Positions 12,085 through 25,611 of a stretch of DNA of 64,000 bases are shown one piece after another. Below the pieces are notes generated by a model. The model searched no databases. It was not told the DNA's origin and worked only from the letters and a program-made list of their open reading frames with translations. The translations under genes and the position numbers were made by a program. The DNA is from Obelidium mucronatum. Taxonomy: Eukaryota > Chytridiomycota > Chytridiomycetes > Chytridiales > Chytriomycetaceae. Positions within the stretch are counted from its first letter, which is position 1, and each line of letters opens with the position of its first letter. The DNA is taken from assembly GCA_025765595.1 (NCBI GenBank), contig JAIVFH010000027.1, positions 1 to 64,000 of the forward strand, written 5' to 3'.

Positions 12085-13969
12085 ATGGACGATGATCTGA
12101 AGGTAACAACAATCAGCTTTTGTCAAAACAGATCCGACTTCATGGATTAAAAAAAAAACCTTGTTACTACTCTTTATTAGCGCTGGAGAAAGTTGGGCAA
12201 CGATCCCTTCCACAATGAACCCCTCTCCAACGGTGCAGTATTCCATACAAAGAAGAAACACAACAACCACGTTCCACAACATATTCCTCACAAACACCCT
12301 TCAAAGCTCAGTTTGATTGGTTTCGAACACGGCCGTCGCGTGAAGCAAGAAAAAGTATTTGTTCACGACGTGTTGGAACGAATCTCAGTAAACCAAAAGA
12401 AGGTACGCGAACGCTACATAAAAAAAAACAGTCTTCTTGACTCTCTTCCACTTGTTATATATGGTTTACAAAAGTTTGTTCTGCTTGCAGGATATTGACG
12501 TGCTTTGGGGCGGCCACTTGAACCACAACAACGTCAACAAGATCCTACAAGTCTCCCCATTCCAACAACGGAAATTCAGTCCCCCGAAAAAGCCCCCACA
12601 ACCGTCTCCAATCCCCGGAGAATACATCCCCAAAACCCCTGAACGCGCTCTTTCCGCCAGCATCACGGATCATCCCGCGCCTACGGCTCTGGGACATGTG
12701 GATGTCCCTGAAAACATGCATGATATGTTGAGAGAATTTGATTCTGTAAGGCTTCAAGACCATGACCACGAGGCAGAGGAGCAATGCGACGACCTTGACC
12801 CGGATCACAATGCGGCAGATGGGAGGAAACCTCCTGTAAACACTGTTCACGAGCAAAAAAAGGCCGCAACTGCATCAATGCTAGATAAAGACGATCCAGC
12901 AAGAAGAAGAAAATACCTTCCAGCTTACCAATTGAATTTGACGAAGCACGGCCAATACAAGGCAATGAAGACGACTGACCATGAATTGGTTCAATCCGAG
13001 TGGACAAGGAAGCAAGAAACTACTAAAATGGATAACTTGAAGGAATTGACAAAGTTTTTGGAAACGGTTTGTGTGCCTGAGATAAAAATTTTTTTTTATC
13101 TTCAATTTTGAACTCAGGAACTTGCCGCTCTCGGATGCTCTGATCCCGGACCAGACATGAAACGCCTTCAAGTATACCGCTACGTATTCGACCGCATCAT
13201 TGAGGATTTCCGCCACTACGGCCCAATACTTGCAGAAATCAAGAACGAGTACGACACATTCATCAGCAGCTACAGCCTAGACCAAAACGAGCTCGTGTTT
13301 CTCAGAAACAAAGTCCGCAAACTGCTCGCCCAGAATGAAAACCGGCTCCTCCTCAAATTCGAGCGAAAGAAGAGTATACAGATGGAATCCCTTATTGCGC
13401 ACCTCAAAGACGAAAACGAGTTCCTTAATTCAGAATTACGCCGGAAACTTACATTGTATGCAAGTTACTTGCCACCTGCTATTCTGAGTGAACGGAAACG
13501 AGAAGACGTCATGTTGACGGAAGTCGAACCGAATATCAAAAAGTTTCAGCCTGGAGAAGATCCAATCACATTGTACGAGAAGCAAATCAAAAACTTGACC
13601 GATGAAGTAAATACACCTTATTTTTTTTAAAGAAAGCAAAAAGAAGCATGGGTAAAAGGGTCACTAAAACTGAAAACAATCCAGGGAAACGCGAAATCCA
13701 CAGAAATAGCACACCTCAAAAAAGCTCAAAACGAAGACTTTGTCGCCAAACAGATCCACACCATTTTGGAATCCGAACATGACCAAGTAACAGAGAAATA
13801 CTCTCAACTCAAGGAAACTCATGCCCATCTGGAAGAAGAGTTGAAAACAAAAGTGAGCACTGTTGCGAAGCTGGAGGCGGCGCTGAGAGAAAAGGAAGAA
13901 CAGTATCACTTCCTGATTGCAGAGTACACAGGCCTTACAGAATCTATGGCTAAGAAGGGCGGATCGTAA
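12085..13969 (+). CDS. TSNAXIP1-like coiled-coil protein
   Basis: Resembles translin-associated factor X-interacting protein 1, whose N-terminal domain occurs in animals and flagellated protists. Exon 1 is MDDDLK, spliced to RWRKLGNDPFHNEPL. After a Pro-rich, disordered segment (about 12540-12900) comes the conserved part: FLETELAALGCSDPGPDM, then RLQVYRYVFDRIIEDF and YGPILAEIKNEYD (13110-13260). A coiled coil runs to the stop at 13967-13969. About five exons. The role is not known for certain; a link to the flagellum or basal body is an inference from the phyletic pattern and from the BBS2, UNC119 and IFT172 genes nearby. Convergent with UNC119 (105 bp between stops). Confidence 0.68.
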
Positions 13970-14074
13970 AAAAAGATGGTCTAGAATTGAAGGAAAGAAA
14001 AAGGAAGGGAGACCAAAAAACAAAAAGTTAACAAGACAAGAGGCCATTTATTACAAATTTTTTAACTCCTTGTT

Positions 14075-14955
14075 TTAGTAGTACGAATAATAAGCCTTAT
14101 TGTGCATAACCAATTTATCGTCCACAAAATAATAACTATCAGAAACAGTCTTGTATGGCGATGCCACCATGTCCTTAACTAAATAGAAAAGCAACAAAAC
14201 AAAAGATCATGAGCCTCTATAATCAAGCGAATACAAATAGAAAAAAAAAAACTCAACTTGTCTTCTCATCCAGCTTCGGAACCTTGTAAACATTTTCCCA
14301 CGTATTCACGCTATTTGGAATACAGAAACCAAAGCTAAAATCAAACGATTTGATCATTTTGTCTTTAAAGTAATGGATTTCAATCATGCGAAATGATCCC
14401 AATGGTTTGGGTCCAACAGCGAAAACTAGGTTGGTCCCAATGGAATCGTAGGTTAAAATTTCTTTGGGAAACTCGTATTGGATGGAACGTGAGGAATCAT
14501 CCGCGCTTGCCAATAAAAAAAAAAAAAAAAAAAAACAAGAATGTCAGATGGTTTGGATCCAAAACAAAGAAAAACAGAAAACTCACTCGATTTCTGCGGT
14601 TTCGGTCCAATCAAGACTCTCCACTGGTCTCCCAATGTCAAAGAAAATCTGTTTTTACGTTTTAAATATTTTTTTTACAGCGTTCAACTACAAAGCTCAA
14701 ATCAAAAAAACTCAACCTTGTTTGACTTCATATCTTTGATCTGGAATTCAATAAACTGCACAGGATTCGAAACATAGTTGGGACATAGGAAGCCTTTGGC
14801 TGGTCTCTTCATTCTGCATGATATAAAATGATCAATCGAACGCGTTTTTTTTTTAATAAACGAGAAACCGTGTACTTGATAATATCAGCTGCTGATAGAT
14901 CATCGGGACGCGGCTTGCTGGATGTAAGGCCAAATCGGGACACTGCGGTTGCCAT
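14075..14955 (-). CDS. UNC119: UNC119 lipid-binding cargo chaperone
   Basis: Beta-sandwich protein that binds N-myristoylated cargo and delivers it to the cilium, with release by Arl3. Signature blocks are [16 protein letters not shown] and [19 protein letters not shown] (14270-14420) and the C-terminal [20 protein letters not shown] type end (14080-14165), all matching UNC119 rather than PDE6D. The start at 14955 gives [13 protein letters not shown]. About five exons; one intron holds an A run of about 19 (14516-14534). The start codon is 85 bp from the divergent prenyltransferase alpha gene; a functional tie through lipid-modified proteins is an inference only. Confidence 0.88.
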
Positions 14956-15040
14956 CGCTTATTGGATTGTCTCAAAAATAAAAAGCACAATAAAAAATAA
15001 AAGTAAAAATAAAAATAAATAAAAAACTTAAAACCTTATA

Positions 15041-16251
15041 ATGGACTTTGAGACCATTTTTGCCGACATTCTCCCGATTCCGGCAGACGAAGGGCCGAAC
15101 CCAATGTCGCCAATCGCATATCCAGCAGAATGTGAGCAAGTAGAGTGGCGTATCAAGAGTGTGTTGTTGGTTGACATTTAGTTTTGTGGCTAGATACACA
15201 AGCGATGGACTACTTCCGAGCATGCGCAAGAGCAGGCGAAACGTCACAAAGAGTTCTTGGTTTGTTTTTTCTGCTCCGCTGCTGTGAAAAATGGACCTAG
15301 CTTGCTGACTTGTGTCATTTCAAGACCTCACCGCCGCCATCATTGAACTGAACCCCGCCCATTACACTGTCTGGAAAGTTCGCCAAGAGTGCCTCGTCGC
15401 ACTCTCTTCGGATCTGCGTATTGAGTTGGAGTATGCGACAGCAGTTGGGATGGAACACCACAAAAACTATCAAGTGTGGCATCATCGCGAAATTGTTGTC
15501 ACGCTGATTGGTCTGGATACCCAAGTTATTGCAAACGAAAAGAAATACATCAACAATCAGTTTGAGATTGATTGCAAAAACTATCATGCTTGGTCGTACA
15601 GGTAAAAAAAAAAATAAACAAGTGGCTGGATTCAAGGACTCACACCTAATTCAGACAATGGCTCGTTCGGAAATTCAATGCATGGGATCAAGAATTGGAT
15701 GATATAAATAAGTTGCTTGTTCAGGATTGCAGAAACAATTCAGCATGGAATCACCGCTATTTTTACTTTACAAACCGGCCGGAAGGGTTTTCCAAAGAGG
15801 ATTTGGAGGAAGAAATTCAGTTTTGCCTACAGCATGTTCGCAAAACTCCAAATAATGAATCTCCATGGAATTACTTGAAGGGGTAACTGTCCATACCTTT
15901 ATCCACAAATTAATGGCTGACAAGAATACCCCAGAATTGTTAAGAAACCAGAAGTTACTCCAGAATTACTGGACTCTCTTGTTCAGGATGTGAAGAACCT
16001 TATCAAGGAAAACGAATTTGTTGTACATGGAGCAGCGTTTCTCTTGGACATTTTGGAGTCCAATATTGCCAAGGAAGTAGACGATACAAAGAAAGAGGAA
16101 GTTTCTATGGAAGCCAAAAAGGTGGGTGTGTACGTGTGCTTGCTTTTTTTTTTTGTAACTAACTAACCATCAACAGTTGTGCAACGAATTGATCAAATTC
16201 GACATTATTCGAATCAAATTCTGGAATTACAGACTATCGCTTCTCAAATAA
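15041..16251 (+). CDS. RAM2: Protein farnesyl/geranylgeranyltransferase alpha subunit
   Basis: Alpha subunit shared by farnesyltransferase and geranylgeranyltransferase I, which prenylate CaaX proteins. The N-terminal ILPIPADEGPNPMSPIAYP is the family opening. PPTA repeats follow: NPAHYTVWKVR, HHKNYQVWHHRE, DCKNYHAWSYRQW, CRNNSAWNHRYF and NNESPWNYLKG. The C-terminal exon ends FDIIRIKFWNYRLSLLK with TAA at 16249-16251. About six exons, phases checked at 15130/15194 and 15256/15325. The length of roughly 320-330 aa is usual for the family. Convergent with the CDK gene (42 bp between stops). Confidence 0.9.
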
Positions 16252-16293
16252 AAACAAAATTTATTGCTGATTCGCTATTCCGATCTGAAACCC

Positions 16294-17787
<1,494 letters not shown>

Positions 17788-20710
17788 ATGCACCAACACC
17801 AGCGCCGCGTCAGCTGGAGCACCGCGTCGGCCAGCGAGTACGTGTTTACGGGACACAGCGCGTCGCCGCAGCCGCTGCCGCCGATCGCGCCGCTGTCGAT
17901 CGGCGCGCTGACGGCCGGCGCGCACGTCGGGGAAGCCGAAGCCGGCGCCGAAGGAGACACGCACTCGGGCACCGACACGCTGCGCGTGTGCCGCTGCTGC
18001 CAGGGCCAGCTGCTCGCGGTCTTCGAGCACTGCCTCGCGCGCCGCGACGCCGCCGCCGCCGCCCTCGCGTCGTTCCACGAGATCGACGAGGCCAAAGACG
18101 CCGCCCTGACGCGCAACGCACCCGCCTTCGACGTCATCAGAGACCCGACGCGCAAGGCGAACGCCGTCTTCGACGACATCCAGACGCGTCTCGAACGCGA
18201 CCGCGCCGTGTTCTGCGAGGCTCAGATCCTCAAGACTTTCCGCCACGGCAAGGGCCCGACCTTCGGCTCCTCGCGCTTCTTTTCCGGCGCAATCTACAAG
18301 GTGCGTTGTGTGTTTTGGTTTTTTAAGTGCGCTGCAATCTCAACCACACCAGAGGACAATCGAAGAAAAGGACCGCGAAATAAAACAACTGCGGGAAAAG
18401 CTGTACGATAAAACACTGTCGGAAAAACTGGAGCAATCAAACGTCAAGCACTTGAAAGTGGCTCTCACAAAATCCATGAAATACTATTGCTATGCCGAAG
18501 AGTGGCAGAGCCAAGAGAGCTCTCGACTACAGCAAGACGTGCGCTATTTGAAGGCCGAAATGTCCTCACTGATGGCTTTCCTTATAAACTCGGAAGAAGA
18601 AAAGAGGATGGTGAGCAGTTGTTATTCGTTGCATTGCACAAATTTATCCCTTCTTCCAACCATTTCATTCGCACACAGATGCTTTTAGAAATAGAAGGAA
18701 TTAGAAACGTATCCCAAGCAAAAGACGATGAACGTCTGCAAATAGAACACCAACGCGACGACTACAAGCAGAAACTCCAAGCTGCCTACAATGAATACCT
18801 AGCAACTAGTGAAGTAATTGCGAAACTCAAAAAAGAAGCAGAACACGGAAGCGATTCCATAATTTCCCAAAACGAAGTTCTTCAGCGAAACATTGATAAA
18901 ATATCTCGCGATTTTGAAGCAGCCGCAAAGGAGCTGGCTGCGGCAAACCTTCGAGTAAAAGATCTTCAATTCGAACTCGATGAAATGGTGCAGCAATTCA
19001 ACATCACGGGTCAGGGTCAAAGAACTGCAGAAGAGTTGAATGTTCGCTTGACGGCCGAGTTGTCAAACTTGAACAAGACTTATGAAGACTTGAAGCATTT
19101 ACAAACTGAAACTGCCTTACGCGTCGTGAATCTGGAATCTGACTTGAAAAAGCTACAACAGCTGTTGGAGCTAACGACGGCCGAACTGGAAAACCAAGCT
19201 GCCGATTTACAAAAGGAGCTTGATTCCATCACAGAATTAAAAAGAGAACTGGAAGGGCACCTCAAGAATTCACGTGGCGAAGTAGAAAAGCTTTCAATGG
19301 TACGCTAACTGTTGACTGTGATTCTTCCAACATCATTAACCAACAAACCACTTTTTTTTTCATATAAAGGCACTCAAATCCCTCACACGATCGAAAGATC
19401 AAATCGAAACCGCTTTTCGAATCGCCGTTCAGAAACACGAAAAGGAAGTCCTCAATCGCGACAATGAAATCAAAGAACTCCAACGCCTCCGAGTAGAAGA
19501 CGCCTTGGCCATCAAAAAAGTCCAAGAGGTCAAGGAACAGTTGATGTTCCAAGTCACAGACCTCCAAAACAACTTGGACAGAGAGCTGTCAAACGTAAAT
19601 GTACTCTCGTTTGAGTTGTCTCAGTTGAAGCGAACCAGCGAAGAGAAAATATTCAATTTGGAAGAAAGTGTCGATAAACTAACAAGCTCGAAAGTTAACT
19701 TGGCGAATGACAAGAGGCTGTTGACTGAGAAGCTGAGGGTCATTCGCGCGGATTTGGCCGCAAAAGAAGAGCAGCTGGAAAAACTAACTGTGGAATTTGC
19801 GGAATACAAAGCTGTGACGACAGAAACCGAAGCCGGACTTCGACAAGACCTAAAAGTACTTCATGGCAAACATGATACACTCACAAGCGAGCACAAAACG
19901 CTCAACCAAAAGCAAGACATTTTAACAGAAGCCAATTTAGATTTAATTGTCGAACGAGAAGGACTCAAAAAACAAGTAGCCAACCTAGAACAGCAAAACG
20001 AAACCTGCCGCACAGAAATCGGAATGCTCACATACAAGAACGCAGACTTGGCCAAAGAACTTGAAGGCAGCATCGCAGATCGCAACGAAATGAAGATCCA
20101 CTTGGACTCCGTGCTCGGAAAGCTATCAGAAACCACATCTATTCTCAACCAAGAACGATTCGAATCTTCAAACACTATCCGAGAAAAGTCGGAAGAAATC
20201 ATTAAAATGTCGGCCGATTTGTATAAAGTCAAGGAAGATCGAGAACGGCTGGATAGCCTCTGTTTACTTTTGCAAACTCAAGTCGCACGTTTGGAATCCG
20301 AACTTTCCGACACGAAGGCAGCATTGGCTGCGGAAACCCTCAACAAGGAGCAATTTGAGGTGCATCTCTATGAGCTCAGAAGGAACCTCATGTCAGAACG
20401 GTCACTCCGGTTGGACTTTGAACGTATGCATACGCGAATCGATAGAAAGATTGTTGCAAAAGAGCTGGAAAAGCTTGGTGCAATGAGAGCCCGGGACCGT
20501 AAATTGATGGAAGTTTCAAAACAACTGCAGTCAGAGTTGGGAAGGTTGCAAACGATTGAAGGAATGCTGCCAGACAGCAGTGACTTGCAAACGGTCGAAT
20601 CGCCAGATATTCCAGATTTCCATCCAGACGGGAAACCTGCGAAACCAAAACATAAAAGGGAAGCAAAATCACCGGATATGCGAGTAACAGTAACAAAAAG
20701 AGATGTTTAA
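17788..20710 (+). CDS. Large coiled-coil protein, function unknown
   Basis: About 900 aa in four exons, not recognised as a named family. The N-terminal 150 residues are Ala- and Gly-rich, from a GC-rich exon (17800-18250), and include CRCCQGQL. The rest is almost continuous heptad-type coiled coil (18370-20560), for example QTRLERDRAVF, EEKDREIKQLREKL and LRRNLMSERSLRLDFERMH. The tail is basic and disordered (PKHKREAKSPD) with TAA at 20708-20710. Its build suggests a scaffold of centrosome, basal body, Golgi or axoneme; this cannot be decided from sequence. Its stop is 23 bp from the stop of the convergent GPCR gene, and its start is paired with the CDK gene. Confidence 0.75.
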
Positions 20711-20733
20711 AATAAAGTACTAACAGTAAATAC

Positions 20734-23700
20734 TCATTTATTCTGATTTTCTTTGGATCTTTGCTCAAATGCCGCCACAAACCCATTCTTGAACTTAACG
20801 CCATCTCCAGGAACTAAAAAGTCAAGAATAACTGTCTTGTTGTTATAGCCTGGAAACACTAGACGCTCAAACTTTTGGTTTTGATAACTGATCTCCATTA
20901 GCTGCACGCTCTTTTCACTAAAACCAGCTTGAAAGTTTAACGAAATAACCACCGGGTTGGTATCTGTGTTCTTCAAACCCGGATGAAACGTCAAGAACGC
21001 AGTGTCCCGCACAATCCCATACGAAACGCCACCTCTTATCCAAGCCGAGCACGTCAAGAACTCCTTCACATTATATACAACATGATAAATCAACGAATAC
21101 TTTACAAAAGAGTTTTTGTTTCTTGGAAGAGTCGCCTTAATGACTGTAGTCTGGTGAACAGACAACCCACTTCCCGACTTGAAGGATCTTTCCGAATCTT
21201 TCAATTCACTCTCGATTTGACTCATTAGACTATTCCATTTTAGCTTGTTCAAGTGAATCACGCCGTTATCAAAGAATTCGGCGCGGATTAGGTTGGTCAC
21301 GCGGGGGATCCCTTGAAGAAGTAATGGCAGCGTTGTGTTCATGAAAATCAGCCCTGCAACTTTGAATTGGTATTTAATCACGTCGTCGAGATCAATGGTT
21401 TGCACGATAATCGCAGACAAGACAAGACTCGCACAGAGGACCAGCAGTAACGTGAATTCTGAGTGGATTGAAGCGACATTGTGGGATTTAATGGTGATTG
21501 CACCAAGGCATAGAAGAACGAGGGTATTGTAGATCCATAATGCAGCTACAAACTTGAAGCTCAGTGAAGATTCGTCAATGCAAGTGAACTCAATAACGTA
21601 TCCTGGAAGCTCTCGTTTGACAATAGACATTCGAGAATAAAAAGACCATAATCCTAACAAGATCTGAAAAATAACAATAATTTAGGACATTTTTCCATGA
21701 ATATTTGGTAGGAGGCGTTTTCCAACCACTTCCAAAAAGACAAAGACTCCAAGAAAACGCAACCAGAACCAATCCTTGACCGCGTATTTCGGCAGTATAG
21801 CTTTTGAACCATAAATGAGAACAATTCTCAGGTTTTTGCAAATCAAGGATCCCAGCATAACCACAAAAGTGATCAATTGCAGCCACGTAGCAGCATAGCA
21901 CTTGAATACACTCGGCATCCCAATATACAACATATTGGAAATATATGCTGGAGCAGATCCCGCAACAAATGTCGAAAGGAAGAGAACGGAGCCTGATCGA
22001 ACTGCAGACTTTGTGCGGAAGCACCAAATGAACACCAAAAAGGAACCCGTGAGAATCAGTCCAAACTCTGTCCAAAACTTTAAAATGGCAGCCTCTGAGG
22101 AATCAGCTGTAATACTGCGAGTAGTGTACAAAGGGCCGTCTGGAGGTGGAATTGAAGTGCCATCGAAAAATATTGGAACAGCTCCTTCCAAATAGTCGAT
22201 GCGAGTAACATTCACATCTGTGATGGCAAATACTTTGGGGGTGGTGGTTTGTTTTCTGTGAGCTCTTTACTGGGGGTTTGATGCTTCATATGTTAAGATA
22301 CCAGTTGCCGATGTCTCTTCGTTCTCGCCATTGTAATACAAAAGGTAATAAGACCTTTACGTTTTAAGTATGCCTCAAATTAATTTTTTAAAATTTAATA
22401 AATAAAGCAACTCACGTCGCCAAGTCGCCATTTTGTGTCAGTTGAACAGGATCCCCCAACGATCCTCTGAATCCAGTATTCCTAAATAAAGTAGAATTCA
22501 TTAAGCCTTGTAATCCTCTTGATGCAGCCATTGCGGGAGTCAGGCTTGTATCTTTCAGCAGCTTTTGTTTTATCTGAGAGTTAACATAATTATCGTTTGA
22601 GTTTTTTTTCAGAACCAACATTATGCAGCCCATGCGCAAAAATCATGGGACAAGAAAACAGTTGAACAATGTTGAAGTATCCGAGCATTGATTCCAGAGT
22701 AAACTTGGTTCTGTTTTTTTGATTTTGTCCGATTTCAATTAAAAAAGTTTGTCCATGTTTGACAAGTTACCCCCACGGCGCCTGAAACTCGTTGACGGCA
22801 TTCAAAATAGTCTCTTGGTACTTTATCATGTGCGTAGTTTCCAAATTTGCTCCGAATGTAGTCATGATTCCCCTTGCTTTCTTGAAATAGTCGGGTCCCC
22901 ATTTTTCGACGCCGTTGACGTTACCAATGGGCATATTATCCATGAACCAAACATATTCCTTCCCAACAAATCGGTTTCGACTTTTTTTTTTTTTTTTTTT
23001 TTTTGGACGGCAAGTTATGAAGATGTTAATCACTGCTATTTATACTCACTGGGCCAACCCAAAGTAAATTTCGGAGGCAATGTCAGGTGTTGCACTCATA
23101 ATTATATATCTAAAATCATAATTGGAGTTGGAAAGCGCGCATGTTATAAATTGTAAACTCTTGTACCTCGCGTCCACGTGACTCAGTGTTTGAATCAAGT
23201 AATCAAAGTCAATGGCGGTAGCCGTCACAACAATCTTGGCAAGCACGTTGAAATCGAGACTTTCTAGGACACGAGCAAAATATCCACCGACTTCAAAAAA
23301 AAAAAAAAAAAAAAACAAATGAGCTTGTTGGGCTGAAAACAAATAGGCCCCCCTTCTTTAACTTAACTTGAGCTGGGATCCGTGAAAGGTACAAGTTCAA
23401 TCAATGCAATGCGTTTGACATTCCATTTTTGCAATAGGAGTCCAATCGATTCAGCGTACCCAGTTATGGCATACGTTTGAAAATAATAGCCGTATTTGTT
23501 TCGACTCCACATGCTTGTTTCCTTGGTTGAACCAGTGCATTGCGGGATTTGATAGTAGCTATATACTTGCCCATCTGCAAGCATGTCTGATGGATAAAAG
23601 TCTCCAAAGACTGCAATCACATCTAAGTTTATGTTCTCATGCTTTTAAAAAAGGAAACCGCAAGATATTCCACTCCGCAAAAAAAAAAAAAAAACAAAAA

Positions 23701-24417
23701 AAAAGAAAGCAAACCTTGATGATGCTCAACAATCTCTTGCGCAACCATCATTGCTCTTCCAGGATTTGCTGCTTGCGTTCGATTATTGGGTCTATTGTTA
23801 CTAAATCTTTTGATGTGGATCGTTGTGTTTGGAAGAATCGTTGGGTCATTGTTGATCATATTGACAGCCAACTCCATCGACTGCTGGTTCCAATACCACC
23901 AGGATGTGTAGCCCCATTGGTTCATATCACTCAAGCTTGACACGTTTAGTTTTTCATATCCGCCAATAACCAAGGACCCGTTGAACTCTAGTTCAGGAAA
24001 CCTTTGACCACAGGATGGTGAGGACTAGAAAGGCATATGGCAATACGAAACCTACCACTCATATGGACCTATAAACGCGACAGTAATTGATGATTGTGCC
24101 TTTGACAGTACCTGGGTTATGGGTTGGAGGTCGTGGCTCGTCATTCACGTAAATCTCGCAAGAATCAAAAAACACTGATAAACATTGAATTGATTGCCAC
24201 AAAAAGTCCAATTGAAGTATGAACTTAAAATTCGAAGAATAAGATCCTTAGATCCATTAATCTCCCAAGAGCCTTTCGGCGCAAGTCGGCTACTTATCGA
24301 TAGCACCGGAGAAACTGAATCCTTAAAACTTGTGTTTTTTCGCATCACAACAACCATCAAAACGCAAATCAAAAAGCAAAAATGTTTACGTAGGTTGAGA
24401 GCTAAATTCTGAGCCAA
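20734..24417 (-). CDS. Class C (GABA-B-like) G-protein-coupled receptor
   Basis: The N-terminal extracellular part resembles the periplasmic-binding-type ligand domain of class C receptors: SWWYWNQQSMELAVNMIN, YYFQTYAITGYAESIGLLLQ, VKRIALIE and FITCALSNSNYDFRYIIMSAT (about 22780-23970). Seven hydrophobic segments follow in 20960-22080, including ILTGSFLVFIWCF, TWLQLITFVVMLGSLICKNL and NTLVLLCLGAITIKSH, which fit 7tm_3. The C-terminal tail ends FEQRSKENQNK at 20734. Many introns, several with A or T runs of 14-22. The 5' end is unsure: the upstream frame opens with TTG, and the nearest ATG gives MVVVMRKN near 24357. Such receptors occur in amoebae and some early-diverging fungi. Confidence 0.75.
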
Positions 24418-24556
24418 TGGAACTCCGTAACCATCTGATTTTGTGACAATGTGATTTCGTCATGTTGATTACGAACAAGCCACATCCATGATTCTACGCG
24501 TATATCATTTTATTTTATAATACCGTTTATTTTAATTTAGGATGTGTAGGTTTAAG

Positions 24557-25540
24557 TCAGTAGTAGGAGTTGCAAATCCACTGGTTGTTTGAGACTTTCC
24601 TTTTTAATTGTTGGGGGTAGCCAGGGCTAGCGCTGCGCTTGACTTCACAGCAAACACATTGCAGGGCAGATGCATCATTTGTAACCATGCAAGACTCGCA
24701 TGTACATCCAGCTGAGGATATGGCGACATCAGAATGTCCAGGTTTCTTTGCCGTAACTGGAATAGTATTTACTGATGGGGCGGTGATTGATGTTGCTCGA
24801 GATCTACCATGTTTTGTTGCCTGAGCGTGCTGGGCGGGCTGATGAGGAGTACCATCAAACCATGTTGTTTCGCAGCAACAATGTGCCACCGAGGCACATT
24901 CGGAAACCAAGCAAAGATCACCAGTCCAGCCTACTGTAGAAGCTACTGTGGTATCGCGTTTTGATTCGCAGCTAACGCATTGCGCGGCAGATGCAACGTT
25001 TCGGACCAGGCAAATCTCACAGAGCCATCCTGTTGAAGAAGCAGTACTATTGGGGCGCGCCACTTCCGGTTTTTTATCTTCAACTGGAATAGTTTGTACT
25101 GATGGTGTAGCAATAGATTTTGCAGGATAGTTGCTGGGAGAGTTGCTGCGTTTCGAATTCATGCTTGTGATAGGCTGGGACTCTATTCAAACAAGATTGT
25201 CGGTCGGCCGAATAAACCAATAGAGAGATCGGCCTACCTTTAAACTAGAGGTTGCTAGCGTTTGTGCCCACTGCCAACGCGTGTAAGCCACTCTCAAGGA
25301 GATCAACAAGAGCAGTTTGATAAGCCAATCTAAGAGTAACAAGAGGAACTCTAGAGCAGCATGACTCGCGTCTGTGGCGACATGCTTTGGCTCTGCTCTG
25401 ATGATGTCAAGTTGGTTTTGGATTGTCGCAATGCGATATATGAGGGAAATCTGGCCTTGTTTACGCCTGCGAACTTTGCAAAGAAGCGGTGAGGACAACC
25501 GGTTCCGACGCAGACGCGTGCGTTGCTGGTAGTTCAATGG
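24557..25540 (-). pseudogene. Decayed nucleoporin-like copy with three RanBP2-type zinc fingers
   Basis: The first part copies the N-terminus of the neighbouring gene at 27593: the ATG frame at 25540 runs only 29 codons. QNQLDIIRAEPKHVATD then appears in a second frame, and LRLAYQTALVDLLE in a third, followed by TAG near 25245. That is at least two frameshifts and a stop relative to the intact copy. After a short gap a frame of 201 codons (25162-24557) has zinc fingers GWLCEICLVRNVASAAQCVSC, GWTGDLCLVSECASVAHC (first Cys lost) and GCTCESCMVTNDASALQCVC. The propeller is missing. It may be a relic of tandem duplication, or the finger part may still be expressed alone. Confidence 0.6.
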
Positions 25541-25611
25541 ACTTGTTCATCCGAAAATGTAACTTTTAATTGGACAGTAATTTTACTTCGTGGATTGGAA
25601 CAAGAAACTGC

